Part shown: positions 41,726-51,232 of the stretch, piece by piece
Layout: each line of letters opens with the position of its first letter
How positions within the stretch are numbered: position 1 is the first letter of the stretch
Source: Marinifilum caeruleilacunae
GTDB lineage: Bacteria; Bacteroidota; Bacteroidia; Bacteroidales; Marinifilaceae
Direction of reading: 5' to 3'
Assembly: GCF_013141825.1 (NCBI RefSeq)
Contig: NZ_RZNH01000027.1
Coordinates: 1 to 64,000, forward strand
DNA: 64,000 nt
The notes under the pieces: model-generated
The model's database searches: none
Told to the model about the DNA's origin: nothing
The model's input: only the letters and a program-made list of their open reading frames with translations
Made by a program: the position numbers and the translations under genes

Positions 41726-42775
41726 ATGAATAAAGGAACTGTGGCTTGGGAAAGCCCTTCAAATATTGCTTTGATTAAATACTGGGGAAAAAAAGGAAGA
41801 CAAATTCCTCGCAATCCTTCGGTGAGTATGACCTTAAAAAATGCTGTTAGCAAAACCTGGCTGTCATACTCGGAAAGAAATAAAGAATGGCTCACTTTCG
41901 AATTTGAAGGCAAAAATGTTCCGGCATTTGCCAAAAGAATTGAAAAATTTCTGGAAGGAATAAGTGAAGATCTTCCTTTTATCAATGACTATACATTTCA
42001 TATAAAGTCGGAAAATACATTTCCACATTCTACAGGAATTGCAAGTTCGGCTTCGGCAATGAGTGCGCTGGCCATGTGCTTGTGCAGTATGGAGGAACAA
42101 GTTACCGGCAAAAAGCTGGAAGCAAATGAATTCATGCGAAAAGCCAGTTATATTGCCCGTTTGGGTTCGGGTAGTGCTTCTCGATCAATTTACAATTCTT
42201 ATGCAACCTGGGGCGAAAGTGTGGCTTTTTCAAAAGCATCTAACGATTATGCAACACCCTTTTCAAAATACATCCATCCCATATTTAAAGATTACCAGGA
42301 TTTTATCCTTATTGTAAGTGGCGAAAAGAAAAAGGTGTCAAGTACTGCAGGGCACGCATTAATGAACGACCATCCGTTTGCACAGGCAAGATATGAGCAG
42401 GCCAATGCAAACTTTGAAAGAATGTTAGGGATTTTGCGTAGTGGTGATCTGGAGAGTTTTATTGAAGTTCTGGAAAACGAAGCTTTAAGCTTACACGGCT
42501 TAATGATGAATTCAAATCCATCATTTACGCTTTTACGTCCAAATACTTTGCAAGCAATCGAATTGATCAGAGATTTCAGGGAATCAACAAAAATACCACT
42601 GGGATTCACACTTGATGCTGGCCCAAACATTCATTTAATGTTCCCAAAAAATGAAAAAGAACAAGTAACAAACTTTGTTGAGGCGGAACTGAAATCCTTG
42701 TTAGAGGGAGGCAGATACCTGAAAGACGAAACAGGTTCGGGACCCAAATTATTAACGATTGCTAATGGTAAATAA
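41726..42775 (+). CDS. mvaD: Diphosphomevalonate decarboxylase
   Basis: The 349-residue enzyme converts mevalonate 5-diphosphate to IPP with ATP. The family motifs are present: SPSNIALIKYWGKKG (about 12-26), ATP-binding STGIASSASAMSALA (about 99-113), SGSASRSIYN near 151, and the decarboxylation aspartate in FTLDAGPNIHLM (about 292-303). It starts 11 bp after the GYDIA kinase gene and overlaps the mevalonate kinase gene by 11 bp. Confidence 0.95.
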   Translation: MNKGTVAWESPSNIALIKYWGKKGRQIPRNPSVSMTLKNAVSKTWLSYSERNKEWLTFEFEGKNVPAFAKRIEKFLEGISEDLPFINDYTFHIKSENTFPHSTGIASSASAMSALAMCLCSMEEQVTGKKLEANEFMRKASYIARLGSGSASRSIYNSYATWGESVAFSKASNDYATPFSKYIHPIFKDYQDFILIVSGEKKKVSSTAGHALMNDHPFAQARYEQANANFERMLGILRSGDLESFIEVLENEALSLHGLMMNSNPSFTLLRPNTLQAIELIRDFRESTKIPLGFTLDAGPNIHLMFPKNEKEQVTNFVEAELKSLLEGGRYLKDETGSGPKLLTIANGK

Positions 42776-43703
42776 GGCAGACAATTGGGTATATGGAAAA
42801 CTTCTCCTTTTTGGGGAATATTCTGTGCTTATGGACTCAATGGCACTTAGCATTCCTTGTCATCAGTTTAAGGCACGACTTCGTTTTGAGCCCTATAAAG
42901 AGAGTGAGATTAGCAGAAACTCAAACGATCAATTGCAGATTTATTTGAAGTATTTGCTGTCACATTCGGATTCTTTTCAATCCATTCTCGATTTATCAAA
43001 TCTGGAAAGAGACATACGTTCTGGAATGTACTTCGATTCGAGCATTCCGATTAGTTATGGAGTGGGAAGTTCTGGAGCATTGTGTGCAGCCCTTTATCAA
43101 CGATATGGAAATTCCCAACAGGTAGATAATCATGATTTATCATCCTTAAAAGAAATATTGGCTATGATGGAGGGAGGATTTCATGGCAAAAGTTCTGGTT
43201 TGGACCCTTTAATATCTTACTTAAACCAAGCTGTCATTCTTTCTTCCAAAAATCAAATCAATATTGTTGATATTCAGGTGGATGAAATGGCTGGCGAAAA
43301 TGCCCTGATTTTAATAGATACCCAACAAAAAGGGGATACAGCTCCTTTGGTAACAAGTTTTCTTAATCGTTGTAATAATGAAAAATACAACAAGTTGATA
43401 AGAAATGAACTGATCCCGATTACCAATAAATGCATCAGCAGTTTTTGTAATCATGATTCAGACTTGTTCTTTCAGTCGATTCAAGCCTTATCAGGATTTC
43501 AGTACAATCATTTTGCCGACAAAATTCCAATTGGTTTTAAAGAGTTATGGAAAACCGGTATCGATTCCCAACAATTTCATTTAAAACTTTGTGGATCTGG
43601 AGGTGGAGGCTTTTTATTGTGTTTCACCAGAAACGCCTCAGAAACGGAATTGTTTCTCAGTAAAATGGGATATTCACACCAAAGACTTGCTCTTAATTTT
43701 TAG
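42765..43703 (+). CDS. mvk: Mevalonate kinase (GHMP family)
   Basis: The 312-residue protein has the three GHMP motifs: GKLLLFGEYSVLMDSMALS, YGVGSSGALCAAL (about 106-118) and LCGSGGGGFLLCF (about 275-287), plus FHGKSSGLDPLISYL, which supplies the catalytic Asp. Phosphorylates mevalonate at C5. The ATG at 42765 is preferred to a TTG six bases upstream; it overlaps mvaD by 11 bp. The gene converges with, and overlaps by 11 bp, the minus-strand sensor-kinase gene. HMG-CoA synthase is not in the window. Confidence 0.88.
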   Translation: MVNKADNWVYGKLLLFGEYSVLMDSMALSIPCHQFKARLRFEPYKESEISRNSNDQLQIYLKYLLSHSDSFQSILDLSNLERDIRSGMYFDSSIPISYGVGSSGALCAALYQRYGNSQQVDNHDLSSLKEILAMMEGGFHGKSSGLDPLISYLNQAVILSSKNQINIVDIQVDEMAGENALILIDTQQKGDTAPLVTSFLNRCNNEKYNKLIRNELIPITNKCISSFCNHDSDLFFQSIQALSGFQYNHFADKIPIGFKELWKTGIDSQQFHLKLCGSGGGGFLLCFTRNASETELFLSKMGYSHQRLALNF

Positions 43704-45606
43704 AATTCAAGATGGGGATGGTATAAGTAACCATGGTTCCACTCTTATTCTGGTCGATGGTTTTCATATCCACAATTTCAAAGTACATTTTTTTTGATGA
43801 TTTAAAATTGTAGATTTTTACTCGGTCAAGTGCAATTTTAGTGGCCAATGATTTATGCTGCTTTTTACTTGCTTGTTTTTTGGCTTCATCAATTCCAATG
43901 CCATTATCCCGAATACTAAAACGAAGCAGGTCACCATTTTCCGATTTTGAAATCTTTAGCTCGATATGTGCCTCTGGATTATTTCTCAACTTCCCATGAA
44001 TCAAAGCATTTTCGATAAAAGGTTGGGCCAGCATCGGGGGAACCAGTACTTCGGTTTGATCCAAACTTGCATCTACTTCAAACTGGTAGGAAATGTCATT
44101 ATCGAATCGGAGTTTTTGAAGTCCGATATAATCTTCTAAAGTTCTTAATTCGGTTTCGAGTGACACAAACTCTTCCCTCGAATTCTCTAAAATCCCTCTT
44201 ACCAAACTCGCCAGTCTCGATAAGTAATTATTGGCTTCACTGTTTTTTTCATCAAGTATAAAACTTTGAATGGCAGTTAATGAGTTGAAAAGGAAATGAG
44301 GATTCATTTGGGTGAGCAAAACTTTCTGGCGCAGGTCCATAATTTTATGATCGGCCCTTAATCGGTTAATTCTAAGCGAAACCAATACAGCCACCACGCC
44401 CAAAATAATAACTACCAGGAGAACAATAATCCATGCATTTTTTTGACCGATTTCAAGATTTTGAATTTGGGTTCTTTGCTGTAAAAGTTCAAACTCCTGT
44501 TTCTTTTTTTCATTTTCGTAAGTCGCAGCCATTTCTGCAAACTTATTTTCTATGCTGATCGTGTTCAGCGAATCTTTAACCTGTATTCCACCAGATTGAT
44601 ATTTGTATGCCTTTTCAAATTGCTTCTGATCATCATACAAGGAGGCCAGGCCAAATAAAATATCAGGCAGAACAAGATCATGCTCCAATTGTTTAGCAAG
44701 TTCTAATGCCTCTAGTAAGTATTTTTCACTTTGTCCGTAATTTTTTAACTCTAAATAGGTTGTCCCAAGACGTAATTTTACATTGATCAGTCCGTGATGG
44801 TTCTCTAATTCAATTCTAAGCTTTTCGGCCTTGTTAAGGTAAACAATAGCCGAATCAAACTGTTTGTTCGACTGGTATAAATATCCAATATTAAAAAACA
44901 ACTTGGAATCAAGAAGTTTGCTGCCAATTTTAGAATTTTCCTCTAAGGCAAGTTCGTAATACTCCATACCTTTCGAAAATTCCTTTTGCTTTTCGCAAAC
45001 GGCTCCCAAATTGCAATAGGCTTTCGCCGTTTCCAACGAATTTTCGTGCTTCTGGAAATTTTGCAAAGCAAGCATGTAATATTTTTTAGCGTATTCAAGG
45101 TTGTTTATAATCTGATGCAGATTCCCCAGGTTGTTATAAACACTGCCCAAACCTTTAACGTAGTTGGCTTCTTCGTAGATCTCTAAATTTTCGAGGTAAA
45201 ATTCCAAGGCTTTGTCATACTGTGCCTGACTTTTATATAACAGTCCGATATTACCTATTACCTTACCAACGTCGATTTTTGAACCCAGTGCTTCAAACTG
45301 AGGAATGGCTTTGTTATAATACAGGAAGGAAGAATCAACATTGCCCGAATAGAAATAATTGATTCCTTGTCTTTTGTAGGCTTTTGACAAATATACCGGA
45401 TCTTCGGTTTCTTCAGCCAAATAAATTGCCTTTTGGCAGATCTCAATACTTTTAATAAGCGAATTATTCCTTAATAAAACCGATGAAGAATCGAGGTAAG
45501 CTGTAACTTGTTTCTGCAGCTCGGAACTGCTTACTTTTTTATTCGATTGAGCAATGGCATTGCAAAAAACCAACAAAAAAGAAATGGTATATAATGTTCT
45601 AATCAT
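43693..45606 (-). CDS. TPR-containing LytS-type sensor histidine kinase (1)
   Basis: The 637-residue protein has a signal peptide, about six to seven TPR units in the periplasmic part (residues 30-370), a coiled coil, one transmembrane helix (about 395-415) and a C-terminal His_kinase domain. The phosphoacceptor is H434 in LLTQMNPHFLFNSL; then come the N-box QPFIENALIHG and G-box IRDNGIGID. This class typically signals to LytTR response regulators. No regulator gene is adjacent. The kinase half is almost identical to that of the next gene while the TPR halves have diverged. Confidence 0.92.
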   Translation of the reverse strand: MIRTLYTISFLLVFCNAIAQSNKKVSSSELQKQVTAYLDSSSVLLRNNSLIKSIEICQKAIYLAEETEDPVYLSKAYKRQGINYFYSGNVDSSFLYYNKAIPQFEALGSKIDVGKVIGNIGLLYKSQAQYDKALEFYLENLEIYEEANYVKGLGSVYNNLGNLHQIINNLEYAKKYYMLALQNFQKHENSLETAKAYCNLGAVCEKQKEFSKGMEYYELALEENSKIGSKLLDSKLFFNIGYLYQSNKQFDSAIVYLNKAEKLRIELENHHGLINVKLRLGTTYLELKNYGQSEKYLLEALELAKQLEHDLVLPDILFGLASLYDDQKQFEKAYKYQSGGIQVKDSLNTISIENKFAEMAATYENEKKKQEFELLQQRTQIQNLEIGQKNAWIIVLLVVIILGVVAVLVSLRINRLRADHKIMDLRQKVLLTQMNPHFLFNSLTAIQSFILDEKNSEANNYLSRLASLVRGILENSREEFVSLETELRTLEDYIGLQKLRFDNDISYQFEVDASLDQTEVLVPPMLAQPFIENALIHGKLRNNPEAHIELKISKSENGDLLRFSIRDNGIGIDEAKKQASKKQHKSLATKIALDRVKIYNFKSSKKMYFEIVDMKTIDQNKSGTMVTYTIPILNSKN

Positions 45607-45619
45607 GTATTACGCCCCC

Positions 45620-47533
45620 TTAAGTAATAATTGGTATAGAATAACTTACTTTTGTACCTTTTAGTTTCTGATCCAGCTTAAATAAATCGATAATTTCAAA
45701 ATTCATCTTTTTGGATGATTTAAAATTATAAATCTTCACTCTATCCAAAGCAATGGATGTAGCCAATGATTTATGCTGTTTTTGGTTAGGCTGACTTTTG
45801 GCTTTATCAATCCCAATTCCATTATCAATAATACTAAATTTTATCGACTTTTCATCCTCAGTTTTAGTCACTTTGATATTGATACAAGCATTGGGGTTAC
45901 TCCTAAGTTTACCATGAATCAGCGCATTTTCTACGAAAGGTTGAGCCAACATAGGTGGCACCATGATTTCATCCTGATCCAGACTTGCATCCACTTCAAA
46001 TTGGTATGCAATATCATTCTCAAATCTTAATTTCTGCAGCCCGATATAGTCTTCAAGAGTTCGCAATTCGGTACGCAAAGAAACAAACTCTTCCCTCGAA
46101 TTTTCCAGAATTCCTCGCACAAGACTTGCTAACCTGGACAGATAATTATTGGCATCATCGTTTTTTTCGTCCAGAATAAAACTTTGAATGGCAGTTAGTG
46201 AATTGAACAGGAAATGAGGGTTCATTTGGGTGAGCAAAACTTTCTGTCGCAAGTCCATAATTTTATGATCTGCCCTTAGGCGATTAATTCTGAGAGAAAC
46301 CATCACAGCTACAATACCAAGAATCATTACAACCACTAATACGATGATCCAGGCATTCTTTTGTCCCAGTTCAAGATTTTGAATTTGAGTGCGTTGTTGC
46401 AGCAATTCAAATTCTTTCTTTTTCTGCTCCGTTTCAAATTTCGCAGTTACCTCGGCAAGTAAATTTTCATTGATAATTGCATTTAATGAATCTTTCAGAA
46501 TGTAGAACTTTTTGAAATAGGCAATAGATTCCTTTGGCTTGTCAATCGATTCGAGCAGTTTGGAATAATGATGATATGTGGTAGCCAAATCCTCGGAAAG
46601 ACCTTGTTCCTGGCAGAAAATTTCAGCTTTTTGAAAGTAAGCTTCCGCATTTTTATACTGCTCGAGCTTCTGCAATACAATGGCTTTTTTAATGTACAGC
46701 TTCCCTAGTCCCCAGATGTCATTTAGCTGTAGCCTGATATCTTCACATTTGTTAAAGTATTCAAGAGCTTTTAATGGTTTTTCCAATGCCTGGTAACACT
46801 CCCCGATATTCAATTGAATAATCGCTTTGTGTTGCAACATTCCATCCATTTTATTTAATCTTAAAGCTTCAAGCTGATACTCCAACGATTCGTTGTACAA
46901 TTCTTTTTCAAACTTAATCACACCAATATTGGTCAGCACTCTTGAATACCTTTGGGTTTCTCCAATTTTTGCATAAATGTTTTTTGCCTTAATGTAGAAT
47001 TTCAAGGCTTTGTCAATATCGTTTAAGGTTTGATACAGGCCGCCAATATTGGTGTAGGCTCCTGCTATTCCTTTCTGATTTTCTAATTCTTCGTAAATAT
47101 CAAGCGCCTTAAGGTATTGTTGAAGTGCTTTATCGTATTGATTGGTTCTTCGGTAAACAATACCAATATTCGAATCCAAAATGGCAACATTTAAGCTATC
47201 ATTTATCGATTCAAATTCTTCTCTTGCTTTGATGTAATGTTGGTAAGACGAATCAAATAATCCCTGGTAGAAAAAAGTGATTCCTTGCGACTTGTGTGCA
47301 AATGCGATTACATCTGCTTTTTCTGTTTTACCGGCCAGCTCAATGGCTCTTCTTCCAACTTCTGCACTTGCATCGTAAGAAGAATCTCTTAAAAGTTTGG
47401 CTTTTTTTAAAAGCTCATCAATTTGTGCTTCCGCCTGATTTTTAGGGGTGTCGTTTAGTAAGATTCCTGCATTTGTACCGATTGAAATGGATACGATTAG
47501 AACGAGTAAAGCGAAGTATTTCATATTGGGCAA
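45620..47533 (-). CDS. TPR-containing LytS-type sensor histidine kinase (2)
   Basis: This second 637-residue kinase has the same plan: signal peptide, TPR repeats (e.g. ALQQYLKALDIYEELENQKG), one membrane helix (about 397-417), H436 in MNPHFLFNSL, N-box QPFVENALIHG and G-box IIDNGIGID. It lies 13 bp upstream of the first kinase gene in the same orientation, so the two are one operon formed by tandem duplication. Near-identity from the coiled coil through the kinase core suggests they may phosphorylate the same regulator in response to different inputs (inference). Confidence 0.92.
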   Translation of the reverse strand: MPNMKYFALLVLIVSISIGTNAGILLNDTPKNQAEAQIDELLKKAKLLRDSSYDASAEVGRRAIELAGKTEKADVIAFAHKSQGITFFYQGLFDSSYQHYIKAREEFESINDSLNVAILDSNIGIVYRRTNQYDKALQQYLKALDIYEELENQKGIAGAYTNIGGLYQTLNDIDKALKFYIKAKNIYAKIGETQRYSRVLTNIGVIKFEKELYNESLEYQLEALRLNKMDGMLQHKAIIQLNIGECYQALEKPLKALEYFNKCEDIRLQLNDIWGLGKLYIKKAIVLQKLEQYKNAEAYFQKAEIFCQEQGLSEDLATTYHHYSKLLESIDKPKESIAYFKKFYILKDSLNAIINENLLAEVTAKFETEQKKKEFELLQQRTQIQNLELGQKNAWIIVLVVVMILGIVAVMVSLRINRLRADHKIMDLRQKVLLTQMNPHFLFNSLTAIQSFILDEKNDDANNYLSRLASLVRGILENSREEFVSLRTELRTLEDYIGLQKLRFENDIAYQFEVDASLDQDEIMVPPMLAQPFVENALIHGKLRSNPNACINIKVTKTEDEKSIKFSIIDNGIGIDKAKSQPNQKQHKSLATSIALDRVKIYNFKSSKKMNFEIIDLFKLDQKLKGTKVSYSIPIIT

Positions 47534-47618
47534 GTGTTATTAGAAAATCATTGCAAAATATGAATATTCGATGAAAATAAAGCCCTATTGACCAAAAAAT
47601 AAATTTATGCTAATAAAA

Positions 47619-47646
47619 AAAAGCCCGGTACAAGACCAGGCTTTTT
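47619..47646 (-). terminator. Terminator of the fadL-like gene
   Basis: AAAAGCCCGGT pairs with ACCAGGCTTTT (one mismatch) around ACAAG, with A/T runs on both sides. It lies 20 bp beyond the stop of the minus-strand porin gene. Confidence 0.75.
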
Positions 47647-47665
47647 TAGGTATTTTCAGTTGAAA

Positions 47666-48931
47666 TTAGAAGTTGTAAGTAATTCCAACACCTGGTAACC
47701 AGGCTCTGTATTTGTATTCTCCCGCAAATCCTGCAGGACCATAAATTGCTTGTGAAGTTGGATTCGATTCAGTTGCAGTAACTTTTTCTCCTTCATTGTA
47801 AAGAACAGTTGCATCCAGGCTAAGCTTATCAGTAAGTTTATATGAGAAACCTAAGGAAATACCTACCTTATCTGCTCCAGGAGTTTCCGGAGAATAGTAC
47901 ATTTTATTTGTTGGTGTTTTGTCAAAATATAAACCAGCATACAAATCTAATTTTTCGTTAGCTGTATATCTTGTACCAAATCTCCAGGTCATTGTATTGT
48001 CCCAGTCTCTGGTGCTATTAGAATCATCTAAAGCAGGAGTGTTTGTTTCAAAATCAAAATTTAATGATTCGTATTCACTCCATTGGATAAAGTTAACATC
48101 GGCAGAAACCAACCACTTTTCATTAATCTGGTATGCAACACCTAAATTAAAACTTGCTGGAAGAGGTAAAGCAGCAGCTACATTGCCATCAGGTAAAAAT
48201 GAATCGAAAGCAGCAGGTACAGTAAAATCTACATCTGCATCGCTATAATCTAATTCTACATCTACTTGAGATCTGTAGGAAAGACCAATATTTAATTTTT
48301 CAGTTGGTTGTAAAAATACACCAAGGTTGTAACCGTATTGAATTTTACTTCCGCTAATATTTACTTTTCCGTCAGGAAGAAGTGATCCATCAGCTGGGTT
48401 TCTCAAAGGAACAGCTCTGTTTAAATCAACATCACCATAAACAATGTTTAAACCAGCACCAACGCTTAACCAATCATTAAATTTATAAGATACTGTTGGT
48501 TGGAAGTAAATCGCTTTAACACTGATATCTTGAATTAGATATCTTCCTGACCAATCATCTCCCCATTTCATGGTATTTCCGAATGGTGTGTAAGCTCCTA
48601 AACCAATTGCTAACTTGTCGTTAACTTTCATTGCTCCATAAAAATAAAATGGAGGTCTTACATCATTATCTGTTTCGAATTCACCTCCAATACCTGTGTA
48701 TTCAGCTTTTGTTAAAGTTGCAAATCCTCCTAAAGAGAAACTATATTTGCTGTCTAAGGTCGCAAGTGCACCTGGATTCCATTGCATACTACTTGCGTCA
48801 AAATTCAATGCAGTACCTACGTGTCCCATACCGGTTTGTTTGACACCTTGAAGATTAACTGCATAACCTTCAGCTTTTACATTGTATGCCATTGCAATAA
48901 TGGCTATGGCTAAACAAATTCTTTTAATCAT
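47666..48931 (-). CDS. OmpP1/FadL/TodX-family outer-membrane transporter
   Basis: Starting at the Met at 48931 (MIKRICLAIAIIAMAYNVKA, a proper signal peptide) the protein has 421 residues; a longer frame to 49078 has no signal and is not used. The mature N-terminus EGYAVNLQGVKQTGMGHVGT, followed by the WNPGALA segment, is the hatch region of FadL-type porins, and the C-terminus ends in a beta strand with terminal Phe (VGITYNF). The family takes up hydrophobic compounds such as fatty acids. Stands alone with its own terminator. Confidence 0.9.
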   Translation of the reverse strand: MIKRICLAIAIIAMAYNVKAEGYAVNLQGVKQTGMGHVGTALNFDASSMQWNPGALATLDSKYSFSLGGFATLTKAEYTGIGGEFETDNDVRPPFYFYGAMKVNDKLAIGLGAYTPFGNTMKWGDDWSGRYLIQDISVKAIYFQPTVSYKFNDWLSVGAGLNIVYGDVDLNRAVPLRNPADGSLLPDGKVNISGSKIQYGYNLGVFLQPTEKLNIGLSYRSQVDVELDYSDADVDFTVPAAFDSFLPDGNVAAALPLPASFNLGVAYQINEKWLVSADVNFIQWSEYESLNFDFETNTPALDDSNSTRDWDNTMTWRFGTRYTANEKLDLYAGLYFDKTPTNKMYYSPETPGADKVGISLGFSYKLTDKLSLDATVLYNEGEKVTATESNPTSQAIYGPAGFAGEYKYRAWLPGVGITYNF

Positions 48932-49161
48932 AAGTTGATGTTTTAAAATTCGGTCTGAATATAAAGCAAAATCTTTGTCAAGCAAGTTATAAACCATTAG
49001 GTTAAGAAGAACGCTTCTGTTAAGTCTCAGAAAATCAAAATAATGCAAGTATTTAGATTTGTCGATAAGAAAAAGCAAGTCATTTTATAAGCAGTGTTTT
49101 ATTAAATTTTAATACTTTTATCTTGAATAAGATATCTTTATTCAACTAAAAGATTACAAAC

Positions 49162-50304
49162 TTGAATAATAAAATCTCAGGAAATTACACCTATCAAAGT
49201 TTTAAAGAGGGATACAAAAGTGTTACGCCATCTTTAATTAACCGCTCCTTTGAGTGGAAGGATAAACAAATAAATATCCTGCTGGAACAGGCCATGCTTG
49301 AACTTGGAGAGTTGAACGCATTTTCGAAATTCTTTCCAAACATAAGCAGGTACATTCCTCTTTTTGTTGCCCAGGAAGCTGTAGCCTCTAATATGATAGA
49401 GGGAAGTAAATGTAGCTTACCCCAGGCATTTGTTCCCGAAAACTCAAGAAGTTTTAAGAGAATCTACGAACAAAAGGAAATTACCAACCATATTGATGCA
49501 ATTAAATGGGGAGTAAAAGAACTGAAACGTTTTCCTTTATCCATACGTTTGGTGAAAGAAGCCCATAAAATTATTTGTTCGGACTTGCCTCAAATGGAAG
49601 ACTTTGGAGGTAAAATTCGCCCTTTCTTCAATTCAAAAGACAACAAATTCGATTCGAGTTTTGAATATACTCCACCCAATAAGCATGAGCTTAAGATCTT
49701 AATTAACGACGCCAAGAAATTCTGGAGAAATGATAACCTGGAGTTGCCTTTATTGATCAAAATGGCCATTTCACTATATCAGTTCGAAAATATTCTTCCT
49801 TTTTTGGATGGTAATGGAAGAACGGCCCGAACCCTTATTTTATTTGAAATGATGGAGCTGAATTTTGTGCACAAACCTGTTTTTTGTCTGTCTGTATTTT
49901 TTGAGCGTAACAGGTTGGAATATTATCATCGCTTGAATTTAATTCGATCGAAGAACGACATTGAACAGTGGATTCGTTTTTTCCTTACCGGGATCAAGGA
50001 ATCGGCAAGGTATAGCAAAGAAATCTTAGGGCAGATTAAGTTATTATCGGATCGTAACGAAAAGTTGATCGAGGATAAAATGGGGAAAAAGAGACACCAA
50101 TCAGCCAAACAATTGGTTACTGAGTTTTACTCCAAGCCATTTTTATCTGTGAACGAAGTGAAAGAGAAATTGGGCTTAAGTTTCCAATCGGCCAATCAAT
50201 TGATTAAGGAATTCGAAAATGTTGGCTTGGTTAAAGAGTTGGTTGGAGCCAGACGAAACAGGATATTTTACCTTTGGGAATATTTGCAATTATTTGAACT
50301 ATAA
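49162..50304 (+). CDS. Fic-family protein with catalytic His replaced by Leu
   Basis: The 380-residue protein starts at a TTG (49162); alignment with the Fic protein at 16583 (TYKSFEP...LINR against TYQSFKEG...LINRS) supports this start. The core motif reads ILPFLDGNGRTAR: the canonical HPFxDGNGR has L212 (CTT) in place of His, one base change away from CAT. The inhibitory motif SNMIEG (S-x-x-x-E-G) is intact and the C-terminal winged-helix-like part remains. The rest of the nucleotide-binding loop is preserved, so it can perhaps still bind nucleotide but should not AMPylate by the usual mechanism. Ends at a shared terminator. Confidence 0.9.
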   Translation: MNNKISGNYTYQSFKEGYKSVTPSLINRSFEWKDKQINILLEQAMLELGELNAFSKFFPNISRYIPLFVAQEAVASNMIEGSKCSLPQAFVPENSRSFKRIYEQKEITNHIDAIKWGVKELKRFPLSIRLVKEAHKIICSDLPQMEDFGGKIRPFFNSKDNKFDSSFEYTPPNKHELKILINDAKKFWRNDNLELPLLIKMAISLYQFENILPFLDGNGRTARTLILFEMMELNFVHKPVFCLSVFFERNRLEYYHRLNLIRSKNDIEQWIRFFLTGIKESARYSKEILGQIKLLSDRNEKLIEDKMGKKRHQSAKQLVTEFYSKPFLSVNEVKEKLGLSFQSANQLIKEFENVGLVKELVGARRNRIFYLWEYLQLFEL

Positions 50305-50308
50305 ATAA

Positions 50309-50339
50309 AAAAAGCCGATTCATTTAGAATCGGCTTTTT
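50309..50339. terminator. Bidirectional rho-independent terminator
   Basis: AAAAAGCCGATTC (50309-50321) pairs perfectly with GAATCGGCTTTTT (50327-50339) around ATTTA. It separates the convergent Fic gene and sucD. Confidence 0.92.
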
Positions 50340-50356
50340 CATTATTTATTAGGTTT

Positions 50357-51232
50357 CTAACCCAAAACTTCTTTCATTTTCTTTCCAATATCAGCTGGCG
50401 ATTTTACAACGTGAATTCCAGCTGCCGCAAGAGCTTTCATTTTTTCCTCGGCAGTTCCTTTTCCACCTGCAATAATCGCACCGGCATGTCCCATACGTTT
50501 TCCAGGAGGAGCGGTCTGACCAGCAATAAATGCAACTACAGGTTTGTCAACATTATTGGCAATGTATTCTGCAGCTGTTTCTTCATCAGAACCTCCAATT
50601 TCACCAATTAATACAATGGCTTCTGTTTTAGGATCTTCGCTTAGTAATTTCACTGCATCGATATGTTTGGTTCCAATAATTGGATCACCACCAATTCCAA
50701 TTGCTGTTGATTGTCCAAAACCTGCTTCGCCCAATTGGTGAACCGCCTCGTAAGTTAAAGTACCCGATCGAGAAACAATACCAATGGTTCCTGGCTTATG
50801 AATAAAGCCTGGCATGATACCAATTTTGGCTTCTCCCGGCGTAATTACACCCGGACAGTTAGGACCAACTAAGGTGGTTTTCGGATATTTCTTCAAGAAT
50901 TCATGAACCTTAAGCATATCAAAAGTTGGAATTCCCTCAGTAATACAAATTACCAGTTCAACACCTGCTTCGGCAGCTTCCATAATGGCATCGCCTGCAA
51001 ATGGAGGTGGAACAAAAATTACGGAAGCATTAGCCCCGGTTTTTTCTACAGCACCTTTCATGGTATTGTAAATTGGAATTTTATCCATGAATAGTTGACC
51101 ACCTTTACCTGGGGTAACACCGGCAACTACATTTGTTCCATATTCAATCATTTGCTGGGTATGGAAAGCCCCTTCGGAACCAGTGATTCCCTGAACCACT
51201 AGTTTTGTATTTTTATCTACTAATACACTCAT
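50357..51232 (-). CDS. sucD: Succinyl-CoA ligase (ADP-forming), alpha subunit
   Basis: The 291-residue subunit binds CoA ([14 protein letters not shown] near 16-29) and carries the phosphohistidine in [17 protein letters not shown] (His about 248). [11 protein letters not shown] and [10 protein letters not shown] are family signatures. TCA-cycle enzyme forming succinyl-CoA/succinate with ATP. The start codon shares one base with the sucC stop (TAATG), so the pair is translationally coupled. Confidence 0.97.
   Translation of the reverse strand: MSVLVDKNTKLVVQGITGSEGAFHTQQMIEYGTNVVAGVTPGKGGQLFMDKIPIYNTMKGAVEKTGANASVIFVPPPFAGDAIMEAAEAGVELVICITEGIPTFDMLKVHEFLKKYPKTTLVGPNCPGVITPGEAKIGIMPGFIHKPGTIGIVSRSGTLTYEAVHQLGEAGFGQSTAIGIGGDPIIGTKHIDAVKLLSEDPKTEAIVLIGEIGGSDEETAAEYIANNVDKPVVAFIAGQTAPPGKRMGHAGAIIAGGKGTAEEKMKALAAAGIHVVKSPADIGKKMKEVLG

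Noticed and set aside
47666-49078. Longer start for the FadL-like protein at 49078
   Set aside because: The extra 49 residues would bury the signal peptide, which begins at 48931.
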